From Nitrogeniibacter aestuarii (GTDB lineage Bacteria; Pseudomonadota; Gammaproteobacteria; Burkholderiales; Rhodocyclaceae): DNA of 64,000 nt. Below the pieces are notes generated by a model. The model was not told the DNA's origin, searched no databases, and saw only the letters and a list, made by a program, of their open reading frames with translations. Below are positions 44,202 to 56,285 of the stretch, in pieces (position 1 is the stretch's first letter; every line of letters starts with the position of its first letter). The stretch lies in the NCBI RefSeq assembly GCF_017309585.1, contig NZ_CP071321.1, positions 62,001 to 126,000 of the forward strand, given 5' to 3'. The position numbers were made by a program, and so were the translations under genes.

Positions 44202-44216
44202 TCGAACGGGCTGTGA

Positions 44217-45116
44217 TCAATCGGGCGCAGTGCGCTTGCGGTATTCATCCACCACTTCAAGCAGGCCGGCCAGAATCGGCGAGGTATCGCCCTTGCGATA
44301 GAAGCAGGTGAGATCCACACGCCCGTCGGGGATGTCGGTCAGCTCCCGGTAGGCCACGCCCGGCACGCGCAGGGTGGAGGCCGAACTGGGCACCACGCAG
44401 ATGCCGAAGCCGCAGGCCACCAGCGCCACGGCGTTGACCGTATCGCCCACGGCTTGCGACACGTTCGGCTGAAAACCCGCCTGGGCACACATGCCCATGA
44501 GCTTGTCGATGAAACTCGGGCGGGTGCCGGTGGGAAAGATCACCAGCGGGAAGGGCGCAATGTCCGGAAACGAGACCGTGTCGAGCTGCGCCAGCGGATG
44601 GTGGATGGGCACGGCCAGCATGATGCGTTGCGAGGTCACCAGGCGCATTTCCAGATCGGGTTGCGCTTCCAGAATGCGGTTGAAAGCCACGCTGATGCGC
44701 TTCTGGCGCAAGGCCTCGATCTGCTCGGCCTTGGTCATGGTGTGCAGCACCACCTTCACATCCGGATAACGGGTGCGAAAGGCCATGAGCACTTCGGGAA
44801 TCACATCCAGAATGGCCGACCCGAAAATCGCCACGTCGATGCGCCCCAGCCGGCCCTGGCCGGCGCGCTGGGTGCGCTCGGTGGCCTGCTCCACCAGCGA
44901 CTGGATGTTGCGTGCCTCCTCCAGAAACAGCTCGCCCGCCGGGGTCAGTTCCATGCCCTTGGGCGTGCGGTTGAACAGCACGACGCCCAGGTCGGCCTCG
45001 AGCTGTTGAATCTGTCGGGTGAGGGGCGGTTGCGAGATATGCAGCCGGGCCGCGGCGCGCCCGATGTTGGCCTCTTCGGCCACCGCCACGAAGTAACGTA
45101 GTTGACGCAGATCCAC
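44217..45116 (-). CDS. LysR-family transcriptional regulator (CatM/BenM-like)
   Basis: 299 aa from GTG 45116, with GAGGTGAG upstream; the frame opens a few codons earlier at TTG 45131. N-terminal DLRQLRYFVAVAEEANIGRAAARLHISQPPLTRQIQQLEADLGVVLFNRTPKGMELTPAG, an aromatic-responsive LysR type. The effector domain ends GFGICVVPSSAS. Divergent from the DUF1302/DUF1329 pair, with a pair of inverted repeats between; likely controls them. Confidence 0.9.
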   Translation of the reverse strand: MDLRQLRYFVAVAEEANIGRAAARLHISQPPLTRQIQQLEADLGVVLFNRTPKGMELTPAGELFLEEARNIQSLVEQATERTQRAGQGRLGRIDVAIFGSAILDVIPEVLMAFRTRYPDVKVVLHTMTKAEQIEALRQKRISVAFNRILEAQPDLEMRLVTSQRIMLAVPIHHPLAQLDTVSFPDIAPFPLVIFPTGTRPSFIDKLMGMCAQAGFQPNVSQAVGDTVNAVALVACGFGICVVPSSASTLRVPGVAYRELTDIPDGRVDLTCFYRKGDTSPILAGLLEVVDEYRKRTAPD

Positions 45117-45183
45117 AGGCTCACCTCTCAAGGGATTATGGCTGGGATACCTAAAAGGTATTGCTCGACAAGAACAATGGTAT

Positions 45184-45216
45184 TGGACGGTAACAAGAAT
45201 GACACGCTACCGTCCA
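45184..45216. promoter_or_regulatory. Inverted repeat between LysR and the DUF1302 gene
   Basis: TGGACGGTA (45184-45192) and TACCGTCCA (45208-45216), a perfect 9-bp inverted repeat with a 15-bp spacer. Size and position suit a LysR-type binding site. Confidence 0.5.
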
Positions 45217-45233
45217 GTGCGCATGCGTCCCAC

Positions 45234-45253
45234 ATGGCATCCGGTGTTGCCAT
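45234..45253. promoter_or_regulatory. Second inverted repeat before the DUF1302 gene
   Basis: ATGGCA - TCCGGTGT - TGCCAT, 6-bp arms with 8-bp spacer, 54 bp before ATG 45307. May be a second regulator contact or part of the promoter; weaker than the repeat at 45184. Confidence 0.35.
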
Positions 45254-45306
45254 TGGGGTATGACAAGCGCCAAGAACCAGAACCATAAATACAGGGAGAC
45301 CACACC

Positions 45307-46959
45307 ATGAGCACGCGCCTGCCGCGGCTTCGCCACGCCCTCATTCCGCTGGTCATCGCCAGCCTCTGTGCGCCCGGCGCCGCCAATGCCTTTCGCATCC
45401 AGACCGATAATCGTGACATCAAGATGTCGTGGGACACCACCGTCAAGTACAGCGCCGCGTGGCGGGTGCGCAGCGCGGACGATCAGGTGGCGGGCGACCC
45501 CACGACGGCGCAGGTGAACACCAACGATGGTGATCTCAACTTCGACAGGGGACTGATCTCGAACCGCCTCGATGTGCTCACTTCTTTCGATCTGAGCTTC
45601 AAGCGCAAATATGGCCTGCGGGTGAGTGGTCAGGGCTGGTACGACTCGGTCTATCACGACGATACCGACAACCCGGGCAACATGGGCATCAACCAGGTGT
45701 CGACGCCCGCAGACCAGTTCGTCAAGGACACCGAGCAGCTCCACGGTCAGCACACCGAGTTCATGGACGCGTTCATCTATGGCAACTTCTCGCCCAAGCG
45801 CAAACGCCTCAATCTCAAGCTCGGTCGCTTCACCCAGCTCTACGGCGAGAGCCTGTTCTTCGGTGCCAACGGGGTGGCCGGCGCCCAGACGCCGCTCGAT
45901 CTGGCCAAGGCGCTCAGCGTGCCCAACCCCGAATTCAAGGAGGTGGCCCGGCCGGTCGGGCAGGTGAGCGCACAACTGCAGCTGAACTCCGATGTGTCCA
46001 TCGGCGCCTACTACCAGTGGGAATGGCGCAAGACCCGCGTCCCCGGCGCCGGCAGCTACTTCAGCTTTGCCGACTTCGCCGATGAGGGGGGCGAGCGCCT
46101 GCTGCTCGGCCCGGGGGTGTTCCTCCACCGTGGCAAGGACATTCACGCCAAGGACAACGGCCAGGGCGGGGTGCAGATGCGCATCAAGTCGGGTGACAAC
46201 GAGTTCGGTCTGTATGCGGCGGTGTTTCACGACAAGATGCCGCAGTTCTATGCCCGGCCCGGTGTGAACGCGCGCAGCGTCAACGACATTGGCGACTATG
46301 TGCTGGTGTACGGCGAGAACATTCGCCTCTTCGGTGGTTCGTTGACCACGCTGGTGGGTGACACCAACGTCGCGGCCGAATTGTCGATCCGCGAGAACAT
46401 GCCGCTGGTCGCAGCGGGTAACACGGTGGTCATTCCCGGCGACAGCCGGGCGGATGGCGGCGCACGCGCGGCCTTCCCGAAAGGCAAGACGCTGCACTTC
46501 AATGCCTCGGCCATCGGGGTGTTGCCGGCCAGCCGCTTCTGGGATGGCGCCTCCTTCATGGGTGAGTTCGCGTTCAACCACGTGATGTCCTACACCGACA
46601 ACGCGGACCGGGTGGACCCGAGCGCCACGCGAAGTGCCTCGGCCATTCAGGCGGTGTTCCAGCCCGAGTACTTCCAGGTGCTGCCGGGGCTGGACCTGCA
46701 GGTGCCCATCGGCATCAGTTACGGCATCGACGGGCGCTCATCGGTCAATGGCGCGCTGTTCCCGTCCGAACATGGCGGCAGCGTGAACCTCGGCCTCAAG
46801 GCGAAGTATCAGCAGGTGTGGCACGGCAGCGTGAACTACACGCACTACTTCGGCCCCGATGGCGCCATCATCCGCGCCGTCGGCACGCCGCTGCTGAGCT
46901 ACGACAACGTCCACGGTGATCGGGACTTCGTCTCCGTCTCCGTCGAACGCACTTTCTGA
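45307..46959 (+). CDS. DUF1302-family outer-membrane protein
   Basis: 550 aa. Signal peptide (LIPLVIASLCAPGAANA), then the conserved start FRIQTDNRDIKMSWDTTVKYSAAWRV of the DUF1302 group, a beta-rich body with WYDSVYHDDTDNP and NLKLGRFTQLYGESLFFGANG, and terminal Phe. These proteins are outer-membrane barrels associated with breakdown of hydrophobic or aromatic compounds. It is followed 26 bp later by its usual partner, a DUF1329 protein. Confidence 0.9.
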   Translation: MSTRLPRLRHALIPLVIASLCAPGAANAFRIQTDNRDIKMSWDTTVKYSAAWRVRSADDQVAGDPTTAQVNTNDGDLNFDRGLISNRLDVLTSFDLSFKRKYGLRVSGQGWYDSVYHDDTDNPGNMGINQVSTPADQFVKDTEQLHGQHTEFMDAFIYGNFSPKRKRLNLKLGRFTQLYGESLFFGANGVAGAQTPLDLAKALSVPNPEFKEVARPVGQVSAQLQLNSDVSIGAYYQWEWRKTRVPGAGSYFSFADFADEGGERLLLGPGVFLHRGKDIHAKDNGQGGVQMRIKSGDNEFGLYAAVFHDKMPQFYARPGVNARSVNDIGDYVLVYGENIRLFGGSLTTLVGDTNVAAELSIRENMPLVAAGNTVVIPGDSRADGGARAAFPKGKTLHFNASAIGVLPASRFWDGASFMGEFAFNHVMSYTDNADRVDPSATRSASAIQAVFQPEYFQVLPGLDLQVPIGISYGIDGRSSVNGALFPSEHGGSVNLGLKAKYQQVWHGSVNYTHYFGPDGAIIRAVGTPLLSYDNVHGDRDFVSVSVERTF

Positions 46960-46985
46960 CCCACGCCCGGGATCGAGGAGGCAAC

Positions 46986-48329
46986 ATGAATCGTCAGTTC
47001 AAACTGATGGCGGCCGCTGTCGTGCTTGCGGCCATGCACATCGCCCACGCCGCAGTCCCCGAAGAACAGGCCGCCAAACTCGGCCAGTCACTCACTCCCC
47101 TGGGCGCGGAGAAAGCCGGTAACGCCGATGGCAGCATCCCGGCGTGGACCGGTCAGGTCATGCTCACCAGCGGCGAGAAGATCGGCGACGTGCCCAAGGC
47201 ACTGTTCCCCGACGAGCAGCCCGTACTGAGCATCAGCGCCACCAACATGGATGCGCACAAGGCACGACTCACCGAAGGCACCATCGCGCTCATGCAGCGC
47301 TACCCGAGCACCTTCCGCATCGACGTGTATCCCACCCACCGCACCGCCGTGGCGCCGGACTACGTTTATGAAAACACCCGCCAGAACGCCACCCGCTGCA
47401 CCCTGACCGAGGACAAATCCCTCGAGGGCTGCTACGGCGGCATTCCTTTCCCGATCCCCAAGAGCGGGCTCGAGGTGATCTGGAACCACCTGCTGCGGGT
47501 GGAGCCCGAGTCCATCGAGATGAGCTTCAAGAACATCGTCGGCGCCTCGAACGGCTTGAAGATGCTCGCCACACAGAATGAAGAGGCCTGGCAGTACCCG
47601 TACTACTACCGCGATGGCAATGTGGACGACTGGGAAGGCGAGTACTGGCTGCAGCGCTTCTACACCGTGGCGCCGCCGTTCAAGGCCGGGGAGTCGCTGG
47701 TGATCCGTGACGGTATCGACCCGGACACCCCGCGTCAGGCCTGGCAATACATGGTCGGACAGCGCCGGGTGCGTCGTGCACCGACCGTGGGCTACGACAC
47801 GCCGGACTTCGTCTCATCGGGGGCCAACTACTTCGACGAAGTGATGGGCTTCATGGGGCATCCGGGCCGTTATGACTGGAAACTGGTCGGCAAACAGGAG
47901 ATGTATATCCCCTACAACGCCAACCGGGCGGTGACCGCGCCTCAGGAGGCAGCCTACATGGACGCCCACCTCAACCCGGACGTGTTGCGTTGGGAACTGC
48001 ACCGGGTGTGGGTGGTGGAGGCGACTGTCGCCGAGGGCGAGCGCCACGCGGTGCCGCGGCGCGTGTTCTATTTCGATGAAGACACCTGGCAACTCGTGCT
48101 CATGGACGGCTACGACCGCAACGGCAAGCTGTGGCGCACCTCGCAGGTGACCCCGTTCTATGTGCCGGGCATCCCGGCCGTAACCATCAAACCGGTGACC
48201 GTGTTCGATCTGCGTGCGCAGACCTTCTGCACCGTGCAGGCGCTCAATGGCGAACGCTACCGGGTGGTCGAACCACGCGATGAAACCTACTTCACCGGCG
48301 ACGCGGTGGCGGCGGAGACGTCGCGCTGA
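46986..48329 (+). CDS. DUF1329-family periplasmic/outer-membrane-associated protein
   Basis: 447 aa with signal peptide (MAAAVVLAAMHIAHA). Family features: LTPLGAEKAGNADGSIPAWTG near the N-terminus, GYDTPDFVSSGANYFDEVMGFMG, and RRVFYFDEDTWQLVLMDGYDRNGKLWRTSQVTPFYVPG. The fold resembles the LolB/MlaA-type beta barrels. DUF1302 and DUF1329 genes occur together near catabolic genes and are thought to help bring in hydrophobic substrates. Confidence 0.9.
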   Translation: MNRQFKLMAAAVVLAAMHIAHAAVPEEQAAKLGQSLTPLGAEKAGNADGSIPAWTGQVMLTSGEKIGDVPKALFPDEQPVLSISATNMDAHKARLTEGTIALMQRYPSTFRIDVYPTHRTAVAPDYVYENTRQNATRCTLTEDKSLEGCYGGIPFPIPKSGLEVIWNHLLRVEPESIEMSFKNIVGASNGLKMLATQNEEAWQYPYYYRDGNVDDWEGEYWLQRFYTVAPPFKAGESLVIRDGIDPDTPRQAWQYMVGQRRVRRAPTVGYDTPDFVSSGANYFDEVMGFMGHPGRYDWKLVGKQEMYIPYNANRAVTAPQEAAYMDAHLNPDVLRWELHRVWVVEATVAEGERHAVPRRVFYFDEDTWQLVLMDGYDRNGKLWRTSQVTPFYVPGIPAVTIKPVTVFDLRAQTFCTVQALNGERYRVVEPRDETYFTGDAVAAETSR

Positions 48330-48372
48330 TGGTCGCGTGACTGCGTGTCCGACCGTGCCCGACCGTGTCGGA

Positions 48373-48400
48373 CAGGGCGCCCCGCCCGTGGGGCGCCCTG
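48373..48400 (+). terminator. Hairpin terminator after the DUF1329 gene
   Basis: CAGGGCGCCCC-GCCCGT-GGGGCGCCCTG, a perfect 11-bp stem 44 bp past the stop, followed by TGTCGTTTCC. Confidence 0.65.
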
Positions 48401-48486
48401 TGTCGTTTCCGGCGAGTGCCGGCGCGTTGGCGCACTGAGGTAAAGTTGTCGCCAGGAAGTGGCCCGTGCGAGGCGACTGCGGAGAC

Positions 48487-50169
48487 ATGATGGCCGATCA
48501 GAAACTCATCGAGAAATTCAACCTGCGCTCCCGCCTGCGCTTCAACATCGACGCCGGGCAGATCTGGCTCGACGAGAACCGCATGCTGCTGCTGCACGCC
48601 AAGGCCATGGGCCACATGCGGCGCGAGCTGTTCGACGCCCTGGGCGAGCACGGCGCCCGCGGGGTGCTGATCCGCATGGGCTTCGGCGCCGGCCAGCAGG
48701 ATGCCGAACTGGCGCGCTCGCTCATCGGCGAGGGCGACCCCTACGATGTGTTCAACATCGGCCCCGAGCTGCATGCCTTCGAGGGCATGGTCAAACCGAC
48801 CATCACCAAGAAGGAGATCGACTGGGAGAAAGGCATTTTCATCGGCGAGGTGCTGCTGGCCAACACTTGGGAGGCCGAATCCCACATCCAGCACTTCGGC
48901 ATCGGTGACGACCCGGTGTGCTGGACCATCGTCGGCTATGCCTCGGGCTATACCAGCCAGTTCTTCAAGCGCTTCATCGTGTTCCGCGAGGTGACGTGCA
49001 TGGGGCGCGGCGACCACGCCTGCAAGCTGCTGGCCAAGCCCGCAGAGCTGTGGGACCCGAGCGACGGCTATCTCGACTACTTCCGCCAGAACCCGGCCTC
49101 CTACCCGATGCGCCGGCTTGAAGACGAACTCACCGCTCTGCGTGGCCGTGCCCGTGGCCCGGTGAGCACCGAAGGCGAGATCGTGGGCAATTCGCCGGAA
49201 TTCCGCGCCGCCTTCGATCTGGTGCGCAAGGCCGCCAACAGCCCCATCAACGTGTTGCTGCTGGGCGAGACCGGTGTGGGCAAGGAGATGTTTGCCCGCT
49301 GGATGCACGACAACAGCGACCGCGCCAGCGGCCCCTTCGTGGCCATCAACTGCGGCGCCATCCCGCACGACCTCATCGAATCGGAACTGTTCGGTGTCGA
49401 GAAGGGCGCCTTTACCGGCGCCCAGCATTCACGCCCCGGCCGCTTCGAGCGCGCCGACGGTGGCACCCTGTTCCTGGATGAAGTGGGCGACCTGCCGCTG
49501 GCCGCGCAGGTCAAGCTGCTGCGTGTGCTGCAGACCGGCGAAGTCGAACGCCTGGGCGATCACCAGATCCGCAAGGTGAACGTACGACTCGTCGCCGCCA
49601 CCAACGTCGATCTGCCCAAGGCCATTGCCGAAGGCCGCTTCCGTGCCGACCTGTATTACCGCCTGTCCACCTACCCGGTCACCCTCCCGCCCCTGCGCGA
49701 CCGCCCCGGCGACATTCCGCCGCTGGCCAGTGCGCTCATCGCCAAATATGAAAAGAGCTACGGCAAGCAGCTCGGCGGCCTCACCGACCGCGCCCTGCGC
49801 GCCCTGCTGAACCACACCTGGCTGGGCAACGTGCGTGAGCTGGAAAACCTCGTCGAGCGGGGCGTGCTGCTCGCCCCCGAAGGCGGCCAGATCGAAGTCG
49901 AACACCTCTTCGCCGACCCCCCGGCCGAACGCGACGCCGGTGCGCAGGTGGACGTCTCCGGCGTGGTCGGCAACGCCGAGGAATCGAACCGCAACCGCCT
50001 GTGCGAACAGGTGCTCGACCGCCAGAATTTCAACCTGGACGCCCATGAGCAACGCCTGATCGAGCTGGCCGTGCAGCGCGCCAACGGCAACCTGACCCAC
50101 GCCGCCAGAGCCTTGGGCATCACGCGGCGGCAGTTGTCGTATCGGTTGAAGCGCGGGGGTGGTGACTGA
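48487..50169 (+). CDS. Sigma-54-dependent activator, DmpR/PoxR-like
   Basis: 560 aa from ATG 48487 (a second ATG follows at once). Sensor: XylR_N, then V4R with C171 and C179 (REVTCMGRGDHACKLL). AAA+ domain with Walker A GETGVGKE 260-267, GAFTGA 307-312 and Walker B GGTLFLDE 325-332. C-terminal Fis-type helix-turn-helix THAARALGITRRQLSYRLKRG. The sensor matches phenol-sensing DmpR/PoxR more closely than the activator at 42480. It is the likely activator of the phenol operon that starts about 9 kb away, although the two are not adjacent. Confidence 0.92.
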   Translation: MMADQKLIEKFNLRSRLRFNIDAGQIWLDENRMLLLHAKAMGHMRRELFDALGEHGARGVLIRMGFGAGQQDAELARSLIGEGDPYDVFNIGPELHAFEGMVKPTITKKEIDWEKGIFIGEVLLANTWEAESHIQHFGIGDDPVCWTIVGYASGYTSQFFKRFIVFREVTCMGRGDHACKLLAKPAELWDPSDGYLDYFRQNPASYPMRRLEDELTALRGRARGPVSTEGEIVGNSPEFRAAFDLVRKAANSPINVLLLGETGVGKEMFARWMHDNSDRASGPFVAINCGAIPHDLIESELFGVEKGAFTGAQHSRPGRFERADGGTLFLDEVGDLPLAAQVKLLRVLQTGEVERLGDHQIRKVNVRLVAATNVDLPKAIAEGRFRADLYYRLSTYPVTLPPLRDRPGDIPPLASALIAKYEKSYGKQLGGLTDRALRALLNHTWLGNVRELENLVERGVLLAPEGGQIEVEHLFADPPAERDAGAQVDVSGVVGNAEESNRNRLCEQVLDRQNFNLDAHEQRLIELAVQRANGNLTHAARALGITRRQLSYRLKRGGGD

Positions 50170-50238
50170 GCGGGGGGTTGCTGCTTATGTGACAAGTTCA
50201 GGTAGGCGCTGCGGCTGATGAGGGTGTCGCGAAGTCAA

Positions 50239-50268
50239 CAGGGCTCTGTTTAGAGCCCTGTATTTTTT
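50239..50268 (+). terminator. Rho-independent terminator after the DmpR-like gene
   Basis: CAGGGCTCT-GTTT-AGAGCCCTG with a following TATTTTTT; 9-bp stem, 69 bp past the stop. Confidence 0.88.
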
Positions 50269-50378
50269 GAATTCCTGACTCACGGTCGGGAACGGAGCAA
50301 CCGATTTCCTTGGATGTTTTCCCAAGGGCGGTTTTCGCCTCGAAGCAGACGTTGAACGCCCGGTTATGTGTATCTTTG

Positions 50379-50792
50379 CTAGGGGCCGCACCGGATGGTG
50401 AATTCCTTGTACCCCATAGCATTGACACTGATATTCGGTGGCTTTCCACGAACTTCGACTGGAGCTGCCATAAGCTGAAAAGTGGTGATATCTGAACCAA
50501 ATTTCCTGGAAGCGACGCTCGATACTTGCGTTGTTTGGCCATTGGCTGTGGAGCAATAGACTTCGACTCGGGTAGCCTCGATGCCTTCGAACACATACTC
50601 GTTCACCGGCGTAACTTTGCATTCGGCGTACCCGGGTAAATCGGCTACTGAAATATGAAGCCAATCGTTTCCAGGACGAAACTGCTTCACTTCCCTTGAG
50701 GCCCCATCTAGGACTTCAATCTTCCACGTACAGAATTGAGCAGTTGCCGGAATTGGCAGTACTAGTGCTGATAGAAGTAGGAGATGTCGCAT
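50379..50792 (-). CDS. Small secreted protein
   Basis: 137 aa from ATG 50792. Clear signal peptide MRHLLLLSALVLPIPATA, predicted cleavage before QFCTWK. Mature part mostly beta with four Cys (C23, and in EC-K, VYC, RCG), probably two disulfides. No family recognised. Located 41 bp downstream of the OLD ATPase gene on the same strand, in an AT-richer stretch; a link to it is possible but unproven. Confidence 0.55.
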   Translation of the reverse strand: MRHLLLLSALVLPIPATAQFCTWKIEVLDGASREVKQFRPGNDWLHISVADLPGYAECKVTPVNEYVFEGIEATRVEVYCSTANGQTTQVSSVASRKFGSDITTFQLMAAPVEVRGKPPNISVNAMGYKEFTIRCGP

Positions 50793-50832
50793 CTTTTTCT
50801 TCACATAGCGCCCACGTTCAGGTGACTCCGTC

Positions 50833-52701
50833 CTATTGGCGCAGTACTTGTGTGACTTCATTAAGCCACCTCAGCAATTCACCATCGGCGTCGATCTCGG
50901 CCAGCAGGTCAGGCGTCATGTGCGAAGGAGCTTGGGAGCACAATACCCGTTTAGCTCTCGAGATCTTTTTTCCTTTCTTTTCATCGTCAAGCTCCTCCCA
51001 AGGAGTGGTGCTCTCAGATTGACTATGCACGAGCCGAGCAACCTCGGTTGGGACGTCGTCGAACGGGCCAAAGTTTTCGTCCCGGGCTAGTTCGATGTTC
51101 AGGCCGGCGTATGCAGCCTTTATCGCATCTATGTGCAGGTAGTTTTCAATCTCAAGCTTTCCTGTGCATTGGGCTGTGCAATCAGCTCGACCATTTACGG
51201 CGTCTACGTGATCTTGGTACTTCGGCTGCTCTGGTGGAGTGGTATCGCGATCATAGAGGTGAAATTCCGGCCGATTTAAGTTCTCAAGTCTGGACGACCA
51301 AAGCGCGAGCGTAGACCCACCCAAGGGAAAGAAGATCAGCCTTCCATCAACTTCTGCGGCTTCGAGGTCGGCAACCGCAACGCCGTCACGCGACAATCTT
51401 GAAGATATCCGCTGTAGGAATGCGATGTCATTCGGTCCCTCGACGCCGACGAACAACTTCACTGTTGAATCGGGCAAAACTCCCAGGGCACGGGCAAAAA
51501 GGGTGTTTGTGTCGGGGCCGCCCAGCTGCAACGCACGCGTACCGTTATCTTCAACATGGATATATCGCAAGCACTGATCTGGGAGGCTTCTCGCTAGCAT
51601 CGGTGTATGAGTCGTAACCACCACCTGGTACTCTGACGAGAGGTCCATCAAGGCCCTTAGCAAGACTCGCTGGTTAGTAGGATGCTGACTGGTTTCAGGC
51701 TCCTCGATAGCATAGATAACCGATCCATGATCAGATTTTTGTGCTGCCTTTTCCGCTTTCGCTCGGAAGAAGCTCAGGAGGACGAGCCGCTTTACTCCAC
51801 TTCCTCTTTTGTTGATCGGGATATCGTCGTCACCGGTGATACTTGCCTTGAACAGGTTTTCCCACTTCGGAGGCTGGAAGGTCGGGTTGAGTTGGGATGC
51901 CAGGTTTGCATCCATCTCCTGCAACTTCTTTAAGGTTTCGTCAGCGATTGATTTGACCTGTGATTGTACGAACTCCTCAATCTCTTTGAGCTTGGCTTCC
52001 TGCTCCTTAATCGCTTCTTTTACCGCTGCCTTCAATGGGTCCTGCGCTTCAGCATCTTGATCGGTGCTTACCCTATCGGATTTGAATAGCGCCAGAGCCG
52101 GGATGTATTTCTTCAGTTCTGTCCAAATTTTTTTAGCGTTGTCGTCGTTTAATGGCACAAAGTTTGGTGTCGGAGCAAGATCTCCGAGGTGGTCACGAAT
52201 TCGGTGGCGGAGTTGTGAATTTACCTTTTGATCGACGCCATCGAGGTTGACCCCGAGATCTCTAGCTCGAGCTTTTAGGTCGGCATTCTTCAACTGAAGG
52301 AGGTCAGCAGCCCCGTCAGTTGATGGATGCACGCAGTACGCCTCAACACTAGAGCACTTTGGGGACTTCAAGTCACCGCTGTAACGCTTGTGAATTTCCA
52401 GCTGCCCTTCGGCGTTGAGGAGATATTCGCTAGCTAGGGTTGTAGGAAACGCGTCGTCAATAATTATTTCTGGTGGAAGGTCTGAGAATTCACATGCGAT
52501 CACCAGGTCTTTGGGGTTGCCTGATTTTGCTGCGTCATCTGCATCGGGCGCGCCGTCGTTAAGGAAAATCTCCATTGCATCCATCAACGACGACTTACCA
52601 GAATCGTTCTTCCCAATCAGCGCAGTGATGTCGGCGAACGGAACGCAGAACTCATCCGAATAGCAGCGGAAGTTGCGAACCCTAAGAGTTTCAAGTTTCA
52701 T
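50833..52701 (-). CDS. OLD-family ATPase/TOPRIM nuclease
   Basis: 622 aa from ATG 52701. N-terminal ABC-type ATPase: VRNFRCYSDEF, Walker A GKNDSGKSS at 30-38, a coiled coil of about 215-275 (EAIKEQEAKLKEIEEFVQSQVKSIADETLKKLQ), Walker B/signature in VIYAIEEPETSQHPTNQ, and the H-loop VVTTHTPML. TOPRIM domain follows with KLFVGVEGPNDIAFLQRI and an acidic D-x-D (HLYDRDTT). This is the class 1 OLD layout, stand-alone, without the GajB helicase of Gabija. Likely phage defence. AT-richer than its surroundings. Confidence 0.85.
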   Translation of the reverse strand: MKLETLRVRNFRCYSDEFCVPFADITALIGKNDSGKSSLMDAMEIFLNDGAPDADDAAKSGNPKDLVIACEFSDLPPEIIIDDAFPTTLASEYLLNAEGQLEIHKRYSGDLKSPKCSSVEAYCVHPSTDGAADLLQLKNADLKARARDLGVNLDGVDQKVNSQLRHRIRDHLGDLAPTPNFVPLNDDNAKKIWTELKKYIPALALFKSDRVSTDQDAEAQDPLKAAVKEAIKEQEAKLKEIEEFVQSQVKSIADETLKKLQEMDANLASQLNPTFQPPKWENLFKASITGDDDIPINKRGSGVKRLVLLSFFRAKAEKAAQKSDHGSVIYAIEEPETSQHPTNQRVLLRALMDLSSEYQVVVTTHTPMLARSLPDQCLRYIHVEDNGTRALQLGGPDTNTLFARALGVLPDSTVKLFVGVEGPNDIAFLQRISSRLSRDGVAVADLEAAEVDGRLIFFPLGGSTLALWSSRLENLNRPEFHLYDRDTTPPEQPKYQDHVDAVNGRADCTAQCTGKLEIENYLHIDAIKAAYAGLNIELARDENFGPFDDVPTEVARLVHSQSESTTPWEELDDEKKGKKISRAKRVLCSQAPSHMTPDLLAEIDADGELLRWLNEVTQVLRQ

Positions 52702-53270
52702 CAAGTCACCGAGCTTGTTGTAGACCGCAAATTGCGGGCGTAACCGTGTGGCTGCGGTATAACGTTCCGAAACCCGCAGGCTTGAACCGCTTGCGGAACT
52801 TGAGATTGGGCAGTGTGGTGCGTTTATTTTCAGTCATAACCAAATCAACAAACCCCGCAGTCGTATAAGGGAATTCTGAACCCGCAATACACGACGAGCA
52901 TACGATTGGCATGACGTCATGTCTATCGAATGTGTTCGAGCGGCTTACGCCAAGGACCGCTTCAGGTGCGTACCAGACATAGCGAAGCGTCATCCGCCAT
53001 TTCTCAGTCTCGATGGGGCTCTTCCGCCCTAGGTTCAGGCGACCCGCCAAGCATGGCACTCACGTGGGGCGGCAGGGGCAGGGTGTCGTGGATAGGCAGC
53101 ACCTTTGCATCCGGTAAGGCGGCGACCAGTTCGCGCCACACGTGAGCGCCGGGCCGGCCGAATCAGGAGCCGATGATGGACACGGTCCTGGATATCTCCT
53201 GTGCAGGAATCGCGGTCCGCTGCGTCGCGTTGTATTCCCCCGCCTATTCGCATCGGGCTCAACCCACAAG
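52702..53270. other. Gene-poor stretch with a possible coding relic
   Basis: No intact gene is accepted here. Near 53004-53150 on the minus strand, one frame reads WRELVAALPDAKVLPIHDTL and ends at a stop; the frame upstream carries in-frame stops, so it may be a remnant of a gene lost by decay. The rest has no good coding signal. Confidence 0.3.
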
Positions 53271-53298
53271 AAAAATGGCCCGTCTGAGGACGGGCCAT
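53271..53298 (-). terminator. Rho-independent terminator of the extracellular nuclease gene
   Basis: On the minus strand ATGGCCCGTC-CTCA-GACGGGCCAT followed by TTTTC; 10-bp stem, 21 bp past the stop. Confidence 0.88.
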
Positions 53299-53318
53299 CG
53301 GCTTCAAGGTGAGCGCAC

Positions 53319-56096
<2,778 letters not shown>

Positions 56097-56285
56097 GATC
56101 GGTGGGTTCCCCTGCGGTTGATTCTGTCGGATGTCCGGCGCATGCGCGCAAGCCCACCATTGGACGCAGTGGATGTTGCATCGACATGTCATGCGCACGA
56201 CGTGTTCATGACGAGGTAGATCCCCCGATCGGCGGGCATCAAACTTGCGACCCGGTCGGGGTCCGCCCTGCACAGACGATGGAAC

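Noticed and set aside
45234..45253. Possible sigma-54 promoter TGGCAT...TTGC before the DUF1302 gene
   Set aside because: GG and GC elements are 11 bp apart instead of 10; better read as an inverted repeat.
52706..53059. Open frame of 117 codons on the minus strand just upstream of the OLD ATPase
   Set aside because: No ribosome site, mixed-sense composition and no recognisable motif; more likely chance.
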